Positions 13,601-25,508 of a stretch of DNA of 64,000 nucleotides are shown piece after piece. Both the position numbers and the translations under genes were made by a program. The notes under the pieces were generated by a model. That model worked only from the letters and a program-made list of their open reading frames with translations, searched no databases and was not told the origin of the DNA. Positions within the stretch are counted from its first letter, which is position 1, and each line of letters opens with the position of its first letter. The DNA is from Purshia tridentata (lineage: Eukaryota > Streptophyta > Magnoliopsida > Rosales > Rosaceae), in contig QANT01008368.1 in assembly GCA_003254885.1 (NCBI GenBank), positions 55,290 through 119,289 on the forward strand. Direction: 5' to 3'.

Positions 13601-16600
13601 ACCCCATGATGACTCGTAAGTCGTGGCCTTACTAATATAGATTAATTATGGATATTCAAGTCTTGAACCTGAGCTTATTAGTTTATGACATTTTTCTTGA
13701 TTGAATAATATAGAAATTTCTTTGGTCTCTATTCTTGATGGAGTTTACAGCTTTCTCATACTGATAAAATAAATGTACAAAACATTTTTAGTAGGTGCTA
13801 TTGTTGCCAATTCTGGAGGAATAATTTAGAGAAGACATTGTTGCTTCTCTTGTTATTAAGTTTTATATATAATTCATCACTTGAGCATGCAGCTGTCCAG
13901 AATATTTGTTTTTAACTTATTTTCTTTATGTGCTTGGTCTTGAGGAATACATGCATATGTCAATGTAGTATGCACCTATGTATATGATATGCACATGTAC
14001 ATAACCTTTACACGACCAGTGCTGATGGTGTTCTTTGAAATGTATTGGAAATTTGAATTATTTAAAAAACATGATATACCATTCATCAAACTAGAATCAA
14101 ACATGCAATGCCTTGACTCTTGGATGTTCAGTTAGTGATGATACATTATCTACTTCAAGTACTGGACTTCAATTGCTTTTAAAATAGTATCACTCATTAC
14201 ATGATGAGTTACTAAAAGTTGGCTTATTCTTTAAGTTAATGATTATGCTTAGCCAATTTTGCAATGACTTCTGCAAAGTCACAGTCTAAAATCTGTAAGA
14301 TTTTTCATTGGCTTTCACTCTGTGTTGCTTGCTTTGATTCTGGGTTTCTATGTTTTACTACTAAACGGAGTAACATTTTTGTCGTTCAGGCATACTCATA
14401 CCAAACGTGTGGAAAAGATGGAAGATCTTAGTCCTAATATGGTGGTACAGGTGAATTGCTCTTCCAAAGCTTCACTTGCAAATTGTTTTTCACTTTATAA
14501 TATATCTGGGATATTGCAGTTTCTTATGTGGGTCATGATTATTTTCCGGATCTAATAGGGCTATGTGAAAAGTATTACAGCGAAAGGATGTTATGTTTTG
14601 CTTTCTCGGAACCTTGATGCCAAAATTCTCATCTCCAATTTATCTGATGGATTTGTCACGGTTCCCGAAAAAGAATTCCCAGTTGGAAAACTTGTAACTG
14701 GCAGGTAAATTCTGTGCAGAAAGTTTTCATTTATTGGTATAAAATTGATGCAGTGATGTACTGTTACTAAGAAGCTTAACTGCAGGGTGCTATCTGTGGA
14801 GCCATTGTCGAAGCGAGTTGAAGTTACCTTGAAGTCGTTGAGCGCAAGCAGTGTGCCACAATCTGGAAGTAATAATTTGGATAGCTTGCATGTTGAAGAC
14901 ATTATCTCTGGCAGAGTAAAGCGGGTGGAGTCATATGGTTTATTCATCACAATTGACAACACAAACGTGGTAAAGGATGAGTCACATCAAGAAAAGTTCA
15001 TTTTTTACATCTATGCATGTGCATGTGTTTTGCCACATTTGTGCAAAGTTTTCTTGTGATGCTTAACTTGTAAATTTGGCTATAATTCCATTTCCTTCTG
15101 AAGCCTTTGAGTTTCCTTTGACATGAGACGTATACTCTGGCAAGTTGAAAACAAATTTCTTTGAGCTTGAACTGAGAAATCCATCCGCTTTGTTATACAT
15201 GTCGAGATGGTTGAAATTCATCTGTTTTCTTTGAGCTTGAAAAAATTTCCTTCTTCTGTTTTTACTTTTGTTGAAATGGTTTCTTGTGTTGCTTTCGGGG
15301 TTAGGTTGGATTATGCCATGTGTCAGAGCTTTCAGAAGATAAGGTTGAAAATATTGAAACTAAATACAGAGCAGGAGAGAGGGTGACAGCAAAAGTATTG
15401 AAGGTATTCTTATTTTACACTCTTGTAACTCTTGGGTTTCTTGATTTTTCATTAATAAAACATGTTGGATATGAATAGTTAGTCAATGAAACCTATCTTT
15501 CTTGAAATTTGTGGGATCTATTAAACTACACTTCACAGAACTTGAAGTATTTGTATGGTAAGTATTTTACCTATGTGCAACAAGGTAAGTGCATGTTGTT
15601 TTTCATGTTCACTGTGATTGAACTGTTTACACATGTTCTTTGTAAAACAGTTCTAGTTCCAATTAATAAAACGTAAATGTTGCTATTCCATTTCAATAAT
15701 TCAAGGTGATAAGTTTAAGGCTGTGTGCACTCATGACAATTGTGGTGTTAATTATTCAACTTCTTTTACCAGGTGGACAAAGAGAGGCACCGAATTTCTC
15801 TCGGAATGAAGGATTTATACATCATGGACACTAATGACCTTAAAACACCTTCAGAACAAGATCCTGACGAAGCCATGAGAGAGAATGGTTTAATGGATGG
15901 TACTCAGTCAGTAGTGTGTCCTGAAATTAGTTCCATGGATGTTGAATGTGAAAATGCAGAATACCAGTTTCTTGCACAAGCAGAATCAAGAGCTTTTGTT
16001 CCTCCGCTTGAAGTCACTCTTGATGAAATAGACCAGTGCAATGGGGATGAAATTGTTAGGCAAGATCAAGAGCATCCTGATGTTGAGGGCACTGTAGATG
16101 AAAAGAAAAAGAAGCACTCAAAGAGAAAAGCTAAGGAAGAGAGGTTTGTACTCATGCTTGTTTGGCCCTTGTTTCATTGTTTAAGGTTGTCATACACTGC
16201 GCACTTTTCTTGTTTTTAAATTGGAACCAATTTTGTGCAGGGAGCGTGAGATAAGGGCCGCTGAGGAAAGACTATTGGAGAAAGATATACCAAGAACTGA
16301 TGAGGAATTTGAAAAATTAGTTAGAAGCTCTCCAAATAGCAGTTATGTTTGGCTAAAATATATGGAATTTGTGCTCTCTATGGCTGATGTAGAGAAGGCA
16401 CGCTCTATTGCTGAAAGGTATTCTCTTATATAATCATATGCCACTGGCATAATCGTTTATTTTATTTAACAAACTACTGCGGACAGGTTCCAGGTGTTCA
16501 TACTAGCATACCCTTATTTACATAAAGTTTTACTCTTTTTTTGAAGGGCTTTGCAAACAATAAACTTTCGAGAAGAGAATGAGAAGCTCAATATTTGGGT

Positions 16601-17613
16601 GGCTTATTTTAATTTGGAAAACAAATATGGAAATCCTCCAGAGGTAGTTAAAGTCAAGCTTTTCTTGTCTTTCTAATGTCGATACGGAGTACATTAATCT
16701 GCTCTCTCTTTTCAGGAGGCTGTAATGAAAGTCTTTCAGAGAGCATTGCAGTATAATGATCCCAAAAAGGTTCATCTAGCACTCTTGGGAGTGTTTGAAA
16801 GGACTGAGCAACACAAGTTGGCTGATGAGCTACTTGATAAAATGATGAAGAAGTTCAAGAAGTCTTGCAAGGTATGTTAAGATTTTGTACATTTGTTGTC
16901 TCCTATCGGGTGTGTGTGCATATGTGTGTAGGTTCACAGGGTGTGTTAATTTCTTCTTCATTTTTTTTTTGTGTGAATTTATAAGCGCTATATTTATTGG
17001 AACTTAGGTTTGGCTGAGGCGGGTGCAGAGGGTCTTGAAGCAACAGCAGGATGGGGTTCTGGATGTTGTCAGTCGTGCAGAAAGAATCCTTCCTAAGCAT
17101 AAGCATATCAAATTCATTTCACAGACAGCCATCCTTGAGTTCAAATGTGGAAATCCAGAGAGAGGGAGATCCATGTTTGAAAATATTTTGCGGAATTACC
17201 CTAAAAGAACAGACTTGTGGAGCATCTATCTTGATCAAGTAAATCCCCTTTGGCCAGTATTTTAGTACCATCTCTTTTGCTGTGTCAAATTCGAGACATT
17301 AGTTACTCTTTTGTGTCAACTGTGGCAGGAAATTCGACTTGGAGATACTGATCTGATTCGTGCACTATTTGAGAGGGCAACTAGCTTGAGCCTCCCACCT
17401 AAAAAGATGAAAGTGTGTACAATTTTGTATTCCCCTTTGACTGAGACTGTTTTGCCTTTTTATTTTCTGTTAAAGCTTATATGGGTGTCATTTTTGGATT
17501 TGCAGTTCTTATTTAAGAAGTATCTGGAATTTGAGAAGTCTTTTGGTGAGGAAGAGAAGATCGAGTATGTGAAACAGAAGGCAATGGAGTATGTTGAGAA
17601 TACAGTAGCTTGA
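1636..17613 (+). CDS. RRP5: rRNA biogenesis protein RRP5 homolog (5' partial)
   Basis: RRP5 is a nucleolar scaffold for pre-18S and pre-5.8S/25S rRNA processing. The visible 1,663 residues hold at least ten S1 RNA-binding repeats (for example [19 protein letters not shown] and [19 protein letters not shown]), then a Lys-rich linker ([13 protein letters not shown]), then HAT/TPR-like helices over the last ~300 residues ([31 protein letters not shown]), ending ENTVA-stop. This order is diagnostic of RRP5. The N-terminus is off-window. Exons, all phase-consistent: 1636-1754, 1855-1977, 2111-2182, 2742-2834, 3583-3696, 3798-3920, 4327-4512, 4642-4716, 4909-5045, 6067-6201, 6498-6643, 6725-6790, 7964-8070, 8217-8297, 8395-8469, 8559-8660, 9371-9539, 9640-9788, 10033-10116, 10218-10318, 10543-10696, 10841-10915, 11051-11198, 12970-13615, 14390-14450, 14559-14704, 14786-14969, 15305-15403, 15773-16143, 16241-16417, 16547-16643, 16716-16871, 17008-17238, 17329-17412, 17506-17613. 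Introns after 5045 and 10116 appear to use GC donors. No frameshift or stop is seen. Confidence 0.95.
5105..5520 (-). mobile_element. LINE retrotransposon 3' remnant in an RRP5 intron
   Basis: On the minus strand, 5213-5422 reads as an open frame with the zinc-binding reverse-transcriptase tail typical of plant L1-type LINEs: a Trp/Phe-rich start ([20 protein letters not shown]) followed by a basic-aromatic helix ([10 protein letters not shown]). The frame ends SAAAM-stop. The flank toward 5105 is T/A-rich, as expected for the 3' end of an antisense insertion. Only the tail of the element is present. It lies inside the intron 5046-6066, antisense to RRP5. Confidence 0.7.
8766..9295. mobile_element. 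Mutator-like foldback MITE in an RRP5 intron
   Basis: A 512-bp element (8775-9286) is bounded by a perfect 9-bp direct repeat, taatttaaa, at 8766-8774 and 9287-9295. The ends are inverted repeats of about 120 bp: the left begins gggaaattcccataaatag, and the reverse complement of the right begins tggaaattcccttaaatag. Both arms continue through a matching acccccacccca block. The centre carries two direct repeats of about 100 bp (about 8895-8992 and 9040-9150). Long terminal inverted repeats with a 9-bp target-site duplication are the Mutator-superfamily pattern. No transposase is encoded. Confidence 0.85.
12110..12385 (-). mobile_element. Second LINE remnant in an RRP5 intron
   Basis: Minus-strand 12177-12371 reads through a degenerate copy of the same LINE tail motif ([19 protein letters not shown]), the WxERNxRIF-type signature of plant LINE zinc-binding RT tails. 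It lies in the 1.77-kb intron 11199-12969, antisense to RRP5. It differs enough from the fragment near 5200 to be an independent insertion. The outer boundaries are approximate. Confidence 0.6.
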
Positions 17614-18771
17614 TATCAATTGTTCCTGATTCAGATTGCTGCCCAAATTAGCTGTTAGCCTTGTACAAGAGAGATGAGGTTATGGTCAATTTTGTCGCCA
17701 CCACGACCACTATGATTGGTTCACCACACTTGCAATGCTGTTTTGGCTTTTTGAGGGGACTGCATGGCAGGATGTAGAAGGGTACCATTTTAAGGATGGA
17801 AAATGAAATGAAATGAGGGTAACCAGATGATGATTTTTGTGGAGGGAGATCCTCTGATGAAGGTTTATGAGATTTGAAGATGGTCAATTATCCAAGGCTG
17901 TCAGAAATAAGTTACTGACAATGTTGTAAGATTTACAATTTTTCATGGGAAGGATTGGCGCTCTTTATTTTATTTATACCCCGGAAACTGTAAATTGGTC
18001 ATTTCCAGTGGTGGTGGTGTTGGGCTATTTTTTTGTACTATTGAGAATTGTAAGTTAATAAAATTCTTCATTTCAGAAAAGATTTTCCAGTGAATTTTAA
18101 TGTTTTTTTCCCTCTATTTGGGCAGAAGATTCTCTTTATCAAGAAAAAGCTCAAATCTCAGATCGATCTCGTTTTCAAACCTAAGTTGGTGCTATCCATA
18201 GTCTAATTAATATGCAGTTCTCTTTTTAAATACGTAATCTGATGAGAAAATTTGTAGTATAGGTTAGTTTTTGCCCTTGTATCATAAGACCTTTAAGCCA
18301 AGAAGATTTCATAGTCAGAATCGTCACTATCATCTGTATAATATATAAGAAAAATGGCATGGATAGACTTGACCCAGTATAGGTGGATCATCTAATTGAA
18401 TTAAATTCCACCAAATAATAACTGCATCATGATGTGAGTCTTATCATAACAAAGACAAGGATATAAATAAGGCTGACTCATGTAGAGAGAATCTAATCTG
18501 AGTGAGTAGTTCTCTAGTCTACTTCAGCCCAAAAAAAGAGAGGGCATCAATGAGATATTATCATGCATTTGCACATGCAAGTCTTGAGAGCAGGTAAAAA
18601 GAGAGGCATACATCTTGTGGTAATGCAGCTTTCAATAAAAATGGTAGGTGCAAAAACAAAAGCTTAATTCAATTGCTTACTTCAAAATACTTTTTTTGTT
18701 TTGTTGGACTAATTGCTTACTTCAGAGTACAGCCCAGGCTTGATAATTAATCACAGAATTAATTTCTGCAT
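17614..18771. other. RRP5 3' UTR and convergent intergenic spacer
   Basis: The RRP5 3' UTR follows the TGA at 17611-17613. A candidate polyadenylation signal, AATAAA, is at 18057-18062, preceded by T-rich sequence. The region from about 18100 to 18771 holds the 3' end of the oppositely oriented DLK2-like gene. I saw no further gene here. Confidence 0.6.
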
Positions 18772-21395
18772 TTATTTGATGCAAAGAACTCTTTTGAGAA
18801 CTTTCAAGAGCAAAGGGTAAGCTGTCAACATTGGAAAATGGCCTTGTGTGTTGAGTATCTTGACTTTTGCAGGGGCACCAAGCTTTTTCTTGATGTAAAA
18901 TGCAACAGATTTTGGCACAATAAAGTCTTTGTTGGATTGGATTATGGAACTTGGCACCATAACTTTTGGCAAGTTTCTTCTGAGGTCACTTAGAAACACA
19001 GTTTTGGCTGCACTCAATGCAATCTTGGGTTTCATTCTATCCAAACTCTGTTCGAACTCTGCTATTGCTCTTGTGTTGTTTACAGCTATTGGTATTGGAG
19101 CAAAATTTGGGACCCAACTTGAGAAGTTCTTATCTATTTGGTTGAAGAGTGCATGGAGTTCTGATCTATCAAATCCTCCGTTGTATCCTGTGGTGTTGAG
19201 GTATCTACAAACCAAACACAATATTGTATATTAAGGAATTACATGAAGATGTTTGGTCAAAAAAAAAAAAGGAATTACATGAAGATGAAGAATATCACAA
19301 CTATTAATTTGAATCACATTTGACCACTGATTAGTGATTAGAGGTAGAACTCACCCATGTTATAGAAGAGTAATGTTACATGTTACATATTTGATAATCA
19401 CATATTCCACACATGGATTCATTTGTATAACTAGCTACTGTTATTTAGAGGTGTCAAAATGACCTCTCTACTATGCACCGGAATTTTGATAGTCACTGTT
19501 ATTGCCAAAATGACCTATCCAACAATATTTTTCTTTATGATTTTAAACTAGCTACTGTTATTGACGCTCTTATTCAAATTAAGGGACAATTAAACTTTGA
19601 ACTCCCTATTGTTTGAGTCAAATACACATTAGTCCAGTAGTCCTTGACTTTCAAAATCTTTAAACCCAAACTTTCACATATTTGCAATGGAGTCCCTCCG
19701 TTAAGTTGACCATCAAGTCAAGAGCTTACATGGTAAACACGAGCTGACTTTTTTTTTGGTTGGCGTGGCCCTTCTACCAAATTTTTCACTAAAGGTATTT
19801 TGGATATTGGAAAAAAAAAAACGAACACTCACACAATTTGCAACATGACCAACACCTAAAGCCAAAATGACCTCTCTGCCCTTCAATCTCAAATCACTCC
19901 TTCTCTGGAACCTGTCCGACCTCCATTATCACCCTACACGGCCTCAGAGCCACCGGTGGAGAGTGCATATTGCCAATAAGTTGTTTTGTCTCCATCATCC
20001 CAACAAAAGCACAAGAAACTCAGTCTCATTCTTGGCCTCAATAGGACTCTTAGTCTTCAATACTCTAGTAGAGCTTGTGGTGGAAGATCACGTCAACCAA
20101 AAAAATGGGATTTTGTGTGTCACGTAAGCACTTAACAGTACGTTGACATGACAGGTCAACTTAACAAAGGGACAATATTCAAGAATCTAAAAGTTTGGCT
20201 TTAATATATGTTTTGAAAGTTAGGGACCAATATGTTACTTGACCCAAAAACAACCAAGGTGAAAAGTGTAAATGACCTTTAATTAAATTAATTATATGGC
20301 ACTTGATTAAATTGTAACATATTAAGTTTTATAACATAGACTAAATAAGAGTGTTAATAGTGTTTCTCATAATTTTATTGAAGGAAAATCTTGATATAAA
20401 AAAAATGGAAGAAAAATAAATATATAAAAAGTGAGTAAAACATTAGTGGAAATTAAAAAGTGATCAGCAAGCTCATTAGCTCGGTGTCCACAAGACAATG
20501 GCAAGGTTGCAGTCTTGCAGATGGTCAGTTATTCCAAATTTTGGGAAAACTAATGGATAAGTACAGACATATTAAGATTGACCAGAAACAAGTACAGGGC
20601 TCACAGATATATGCATAGAGAGAGAGAGAGAGCATATAAGGGGAATGCTATGTGCTTTCTCTTTTTTTTTTGTTCATTTGACAATTTAATCTCATGATCG
20701 GAACCGTTCAATATCAAGATTATCATTTATAGATCAACTCTGCAAAAAATTATCCAAATCAGAAATCGTTTGGTCAGCTAACTGTTATCAAATAAATAAA
20801 TGGTTTTGGTAATAGTTAAATTCACCGTTAGTTATTTGATAACAGTTAGATGACTAAACGATTTTTGATTTGGATAATTTTTTGCAGAGTTGATCTATAA
20901 ATAATGATCTTGATATTGAACGGTTCCGATCATGAAATTAGATTGTCAAATGAACAAAAAAAAAGAGAAGGCACATAGCATTTCCCGAGCATATAATTAC
21001 CTAGGAGAGCCACTTAATAGGATAAGGTGCTGGAAGAGGTGTGGTCTCTTGGTAGCAGCTATGCATCCAACCATAGCAGACATGGAATGACCCAAATATA
21101 TAGCTTTCTCCACATTGAGATGATCAAGAAGGCACAGCAGGTCTTCAGCATATGCATTAAAATTATTTGAGTACCTTTTGAAGTCATAGAGTTTTGGATC
21201 CACGTTTGGTGAGAAAACCAAGTCAAAAACTACAACTTGGAAATAGCAAGCAAGATAGGGGATGAGGTAGTGCCAAACTATCTGGTCTGAGCCAAACCCA
21301 TGTGCAAGAACCAAGGTTTGAGTCCCATTCCCATACACATTGGCGTTTAGGGCTTTGACTATGCCACCTCCTCCATGGTTGCATAGGGCATCCAT
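18772..21395 (-). CDS. DLK2-like alpha/beta hydrolase of the D14/KAI2 family
   Basis: This family (strigolactone receptor D14, karrikin receptor KAI2, DLK2) are small soluble hydrolases that bind or cleave butenolide ligands. Exon 1 is 21001-21395 and exon 2 is 18772-19204; phase 2 joins AG to A to give the family-typical SGSPRYLN junction. The product is 275 aa (family about 265-275). The catalytic triad is intact: Ser104 in GHSMS, Asp225 in NKDFIVP, His254 in QGHFPML; the oxyanion segment is AHGFG. The motifs MKPKIAL and GHFP resemble the DLK2 branch more than D14 or KAI2; this sub-family call is inference. The start chosen is the ATG at 21395, because a TATA-like stretch at 21433-21443 leaves too little room for the ATG at 21428. 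The 1.8-kb intron is loaded with transposons. Confidence 0.88.
19600..20260. mobile_element. Degenerate TIR element in the DLK2-like intron
   Basis: The left end (about 19609-19712: gagtcaaatacacattagtc ... ccgttaagttgacc) is complementary to the right end (ggtcaacttaacaaaggg ... gttacttgacccaaaaac, about 20156-20250). That gives imperfect inverted arms of about 100 bp around an AT-rich core. No coding capacity and no clear target-site duplication are seen. It is probably an old non-autonomous DNA transposon. The open frame at 19867-20127 lies in the core and resembles nothing known. Confidence 0.5.
20630..20996. mobile_element. Mutator-like foldback MITE next to a splice donor
   Basis: The element 20640-20986 (347 bp) consists of two arms of about 155 bp (20640-20795 and 20832-20986) that are near-perfect inverted repeats, separated by a 36-bp loop. 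It is flanked by a perfect 10-bp direct repeat, gagcatataa (20630-20639 and 20987-20996). The ends begin ggggaatgctatgtgc and, on the complement, gggaaatgctatgtgc. It has no coding capacity. The right boundary lies 14 nt inside the DLK2-like intron, so the pre-mRNA would fold a long hairpin directly after the 5' splice site. Confidence 0.92.
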
Positions 21396-21432
21396 GTTTA
21401 TGATGATATGCAAATGAAGGAGTTGCATATGC

Positions 21433-21443
21433 TTATATATATA
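21433..21443 (-). promoter_or_regulatory. TATA box of the DLK2-like gene
   Basis: On the minus strand the sequence reads ctatatatataagc, about 40-50 bp upstream of the ATG at 21395. This spacing suits transcription starting near 21405-21412 and supports that ATG over the one at 21428. A tetranucleotide run (agct)n lies just upstream, at about 21450-21468. Confidence 0.5.
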
Positions 21444-22573
21444 GAAAAGTAGCTAGCTAGCTAGCTAGACACATTGTGAAATGGTTTGCATATATATATA
21501 TATATATAGGTGTCGGCAGTTTTACATGTACTCATTAAATAAAGTCTAAATGGATCACACTGTCAAGCTATATGATCGATCAATTTACGATACACATTTT
21601 ATTATTCTTAGTGTTATGCAAATCGATCAATATATATGATATGTACACTCAGTCCTACAAAAATATGTCTTAGAGTACTGGTAAAAATAGTCCTCTATGA
21701 GAATAAATGACTATTTTTAAAGGTTCCCTATCTCACAGTCCTATATTCCTTTCACCATATATAGAGGACTGTTTGTACCGATCTTTAAAATTTAAATTTA
21801 AAGTCCTCTCATTTATAATACTATAATGATTAATGTGTAATGTGAAAGGTGATGTATACAAATTATTAAATCAATAATATTATGATCAACTATCAATTAA
21901 TACATCAACTGCTATACCTACGGTCAGTTAATGCGGATGTATAGTTTAAAATTATAGTCCTCTAGCATTACTCTTTGCATAAAATGTTTGGTTTTTTAGT
22001 GTATATTTTGTAGTTTAATTTCTACATAATTTACGCCGTGATCCCTTCCAATTTGACTCCTTTATTAATTATTTTATGGATGTTGAAATGGAAACCAAAT
22101 GTGCATGTAATAATATTCCACTAATGATATATGCATGTGTGTATCGAGAAATATCACATGTGTTAATGTTGTTATCTCTGGATAGAGAGTTGTCATGCAC
22201 TCAGCATATAGATACAGTCACGCTTTGGAAAAAGGCATGCAAAATAAATTGAAAGGTAACTGTCTCTACTCCCTATAAAAAGCTGCTGGAAAAGTATAAA
22301 ATTGTAACATATTCAGTTTAACTTCCTTCTTTCTTTTTGTTTATGATATTTTATTTTTGTTTTGGATGAACACAATTGTTGTTTGTTGAAGAATCTCACG
22401 TCGGAAGTGTAAAGAAATAAAATACAATTAATAAAAAGTAAATACACTTCCAATGGTACCGATGTCTTTTGTGATAAAACTCCATACCTGGGTTTTTCAG
22501 GTAGTTAAGTTAAAGACAATATCAGTGCTGCAAGAAGTGAACTTAAAGTCTGTCTCACTAAAACATGATGGAT

Positions 22574-22897
22574 GGGCCTCCTTGGGATTCCCGTATGAGG
22601 CCCACATGAGTCATTTTATATCGATTTGAACCGTTCATTTTTTACATCTTCATTGATTGATCATCTTTGCAAAAAATTAGTCAAATCGAAAACTATTTGC
22701 TTATCTAACTTTGATTAAACAAATGGATGGTTTCCTCGAAAATATTTGGTTTGTACATTTGTTTGATCAAAGTTAGATAGGCAAATGATTTCCGATTTGG
22801 CTAATTTTTTGCAAAGATGATCAATCAATGAAGATGTAAAAAATGAACGGTTTGGATCGATACAAAACAACTCGTGTGAGAATCCCACAATGGAGCC
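22574..22897. mobile_element. Foldback MITE related to the DLK2-intron element
   Basis: Two inverted arms of about 150 bp share gaaccgttcattttttacat, ttgcaaaaaattagtcaaat and a run around tctaactttgat. The outer ends are gggcctccttgggattc and, on the complement, ggctccattgtgggattc. The arm core (gaaccgttca, then tgcaaaaaatta-ccaaatc) is also present in the element at 20640-20986, so the two belong to related families. No clear target-site duplication was found; the ends are approximate. Confidence 0.75.
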
Positions 22898-24173
22898 TTG
22901 CTCTATATATATATGAATTAATCTCTTATTATGTTATATTAAATTATAAATTAGTATTGCTTATTGACATAATTCAACCTAATTATTGGTTTTTTTTCCT
23001 TGTCAAAATCTAATCAATGGCTATTAAGTACAATTTGGCATGTTGTCAATTTGTCATGCATGTTGATATCATATATATTATTATCAAATAAAAGAACATT
23101 TTCATGTAAATACTTATTGTGTAAAATTCTTTTATCAGATAATTTTGATATGATATACGGGTAAATTGTCAATTATAAGATTATGGCCAGGTGAAGTCAT
23201 TTATGAATATGCAGTTTAATAACATATTATATCATCTAGTTATAATATGCATATTATATCACCAATAATTATTAATCAAGTGATATTTCTCTCCCCACAA
23301 TATTGGAGATGTCCAAGTTTGAATTCCCTCCCTAAAAAAACATGCATGTCAAACCGTATAGTGAGATATTATTACTATATATGCATGTGTGTATCTATAT
23401 AGTGTCCTCTTATCCGGAAGTAAATTTCAGATTTATCGTTAATTAAAAATTTTGTTATTACATATTATAATCAACACCAGTTCACGGTTATAGATTTCAT
23501 TTTTTAACTTTTGAGAGTTAAACCTAAAATCTAAGCTCTAAAGGGTATAATCTAGTATCTAAAAGATAAACCCAAAAATCTAAGCTATATATAGAACCTA
23601 CACCTTAATGTAGTATAATATAGTATAATCTAGTATCTCTGACATGATTAATGTAGTTGGGAGATGTAGCTTAATTGATGTGATGGACAAAATAAACGAA
23701 GCTGCGAGCGTAAATGAAATTCAACAAATTTGCCGTCCTCGAATTGATTGTTGTTTGTAGTAGTTGAATGCTTTTTGAATTGAATGATGTATGTCGGTTA
23801 GTTGCAAAGAGCTGCTTAAAGCTTAATTTCTAGCTACCATCTACATCCTCCTCATTTAATATTTTAGGTATGCGAAAAGTGTACCTTTTATTTTCATATT
23901 CAGTTTCGTTGGACCAAGCTAGTTTTAGACCAAGTTTGGTTAGACTACCCAACTACAACCCGACTTTCCCAATGTGAACAATTATTTGAAAATGATAGTA
24001 TTACATATTTGATTATATGATCAATTTTTGTGCGCAAGAACTTACGATATAAATAATTGCAGTAAACAAGCAAATAATGCCATTATGAATTATTGGTGGT
24101 TTGTAATATTATGATGCTACTTGTCCTATTTTTCATATTTATGGATTTAGGTTCTTTTTCTTTAGGTAATGTG

Positions 24174-24317
24174 TTGTTGGTGCCTTTTCATCAAATCTAG
24201 TTCATTTATATAAATTCAACAATTTGTTATTTTTAGACATACTAATTTATGTAGCATTATAAGTTGTTGGATTTATATAAGTGGATTGAATTTGATGAAA
24301 AGCATCAATAACGCTTT
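24174..24317. mobile_element. Small foldback MITE
   Basis: The left arm (ttttcatcaaatctagttca then tttatataaattcaacaa) is complementary to the right arm (ttgttggatttatataagtg then gaatttgatgaaaag). This gives arms of about 55 bp around a 25-bp loop. It is non-coding. The family is not recognised. Confidence 0.65.
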
Positions 24318-25508
24318 GTATAAAGACAGAAAAGCATTATCTCATATTTATCATTAGCCAACTTGTTGGATAGACATAAAGGCACGTAACAAGTTTCACA
24401 AGACAAGCTTGATATCAACTCCCATCTGCCAAGTTCAAGTTTAGGCATTACTTGTTTTCAAGATGCTATAACTGAGAGCATACAATATTAACACACTGAT
24501 TGACCACATTATGTTTTTCATACAAGGAGATTCAAACTTAAGATCTCTTCGATGCGGAGAAAAATATCACTAAACTACTTCATTCTTTTTAATTTATGAA
24601 GGAAAATTCGAACCGATACACCTTTGACATTTCATAAAGAAATACCACTACACCAATATATAGCTACTATTTATAATCACCTCTATAATGAGGATAAGAT
24701 CTACATGAAAGGTGATTGACAAGATTGTCAATAAATGTGATCGAAAGAGGAACACTTTTTAAAGAAGTATACTTCTATTGACACTTTCAAGAAGTATACT
24801 TCCATTGACTATTATTTATGCCAAAGCAGTAGAGTAATCTTCCAAGGGTAGAACCAAGTCAGAGACTTATAATCATCCTATGCAAGTTTCTGCCCAACAT
24901 GAAGCTCTGGAACTTGTACCACCATCAATGGCTCATTGAACTACAAATCGTAGCATAGAGTTGCATGAGGCAAATCTAGACAACAAAGAAAATTGCAGTC
25001 ATAAGAAGTCGAGAAAATTTCTTTATTGTTCAATAGGCCACAATGTTACATTAATTGTGTTTTAACCAAAAAAAAAAAATTGATTTGTTTATTTATATGC
25101 AACAAGAAAAGAACAGCCGCATCCATCTAATATACAGAATGATTTTGTCATCTATGTTTCTGCGTATAATATGTATGTATCACCAATTGTACAATACAAG
25201 GAACAAAGTAGAATTTGTTACATGAAAGGAGAAAGGTAACTTCATCCATGTTTCATACTTATACATTCTGGTGCAGCAGTAGTTGCCCCACTTCTTGAAT
25301 TAGCTGAAAGAATGTGAATCTACGACACGCTTCAGTATGAGGGTTAGCTTCATGGTATTAACAGTTGAGAATAGAGATCTTGCAACCAAATGATGCAGGT
25401 TGCTACTTGAATCCATCACAAGCAAATAACTTCATGGCATCGATGCTTCCTCACTTAGACTCCTTGAAAACCTCATTTCCAGGTCATGGTCAGAGAAAAA
25501 ATGGATAT

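Larger units (their letters stand above)
21444..25508. other. AT-rich intergenic spacer with MITEs
   Basis: This 4-kb stretch contains no open frame that resembles a gene. It holds two foldback elements (22574-22897 and 24174-24317, listed separately) and (TA)n runs near 21490 and 22905. Several short AT-rich palindromes are also present. The 3' UTR of the CPSF-A-domain gene probably occupies the last few hundred bases before 25508. Confidence 0.5.

Noticed and set aside
19867-20127. Open frame of 86 codons on plus strand
   Set aside because: It lies inside the degenerate TIR element in the DLK2-like intron and matches no transposase motif.
24640-24700. cactacaccaatat sequence resembling a CACTA-transposon end
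   Set aside because: No matching inverted end, 3-bp duplication or subterminal repeats were found nearby.
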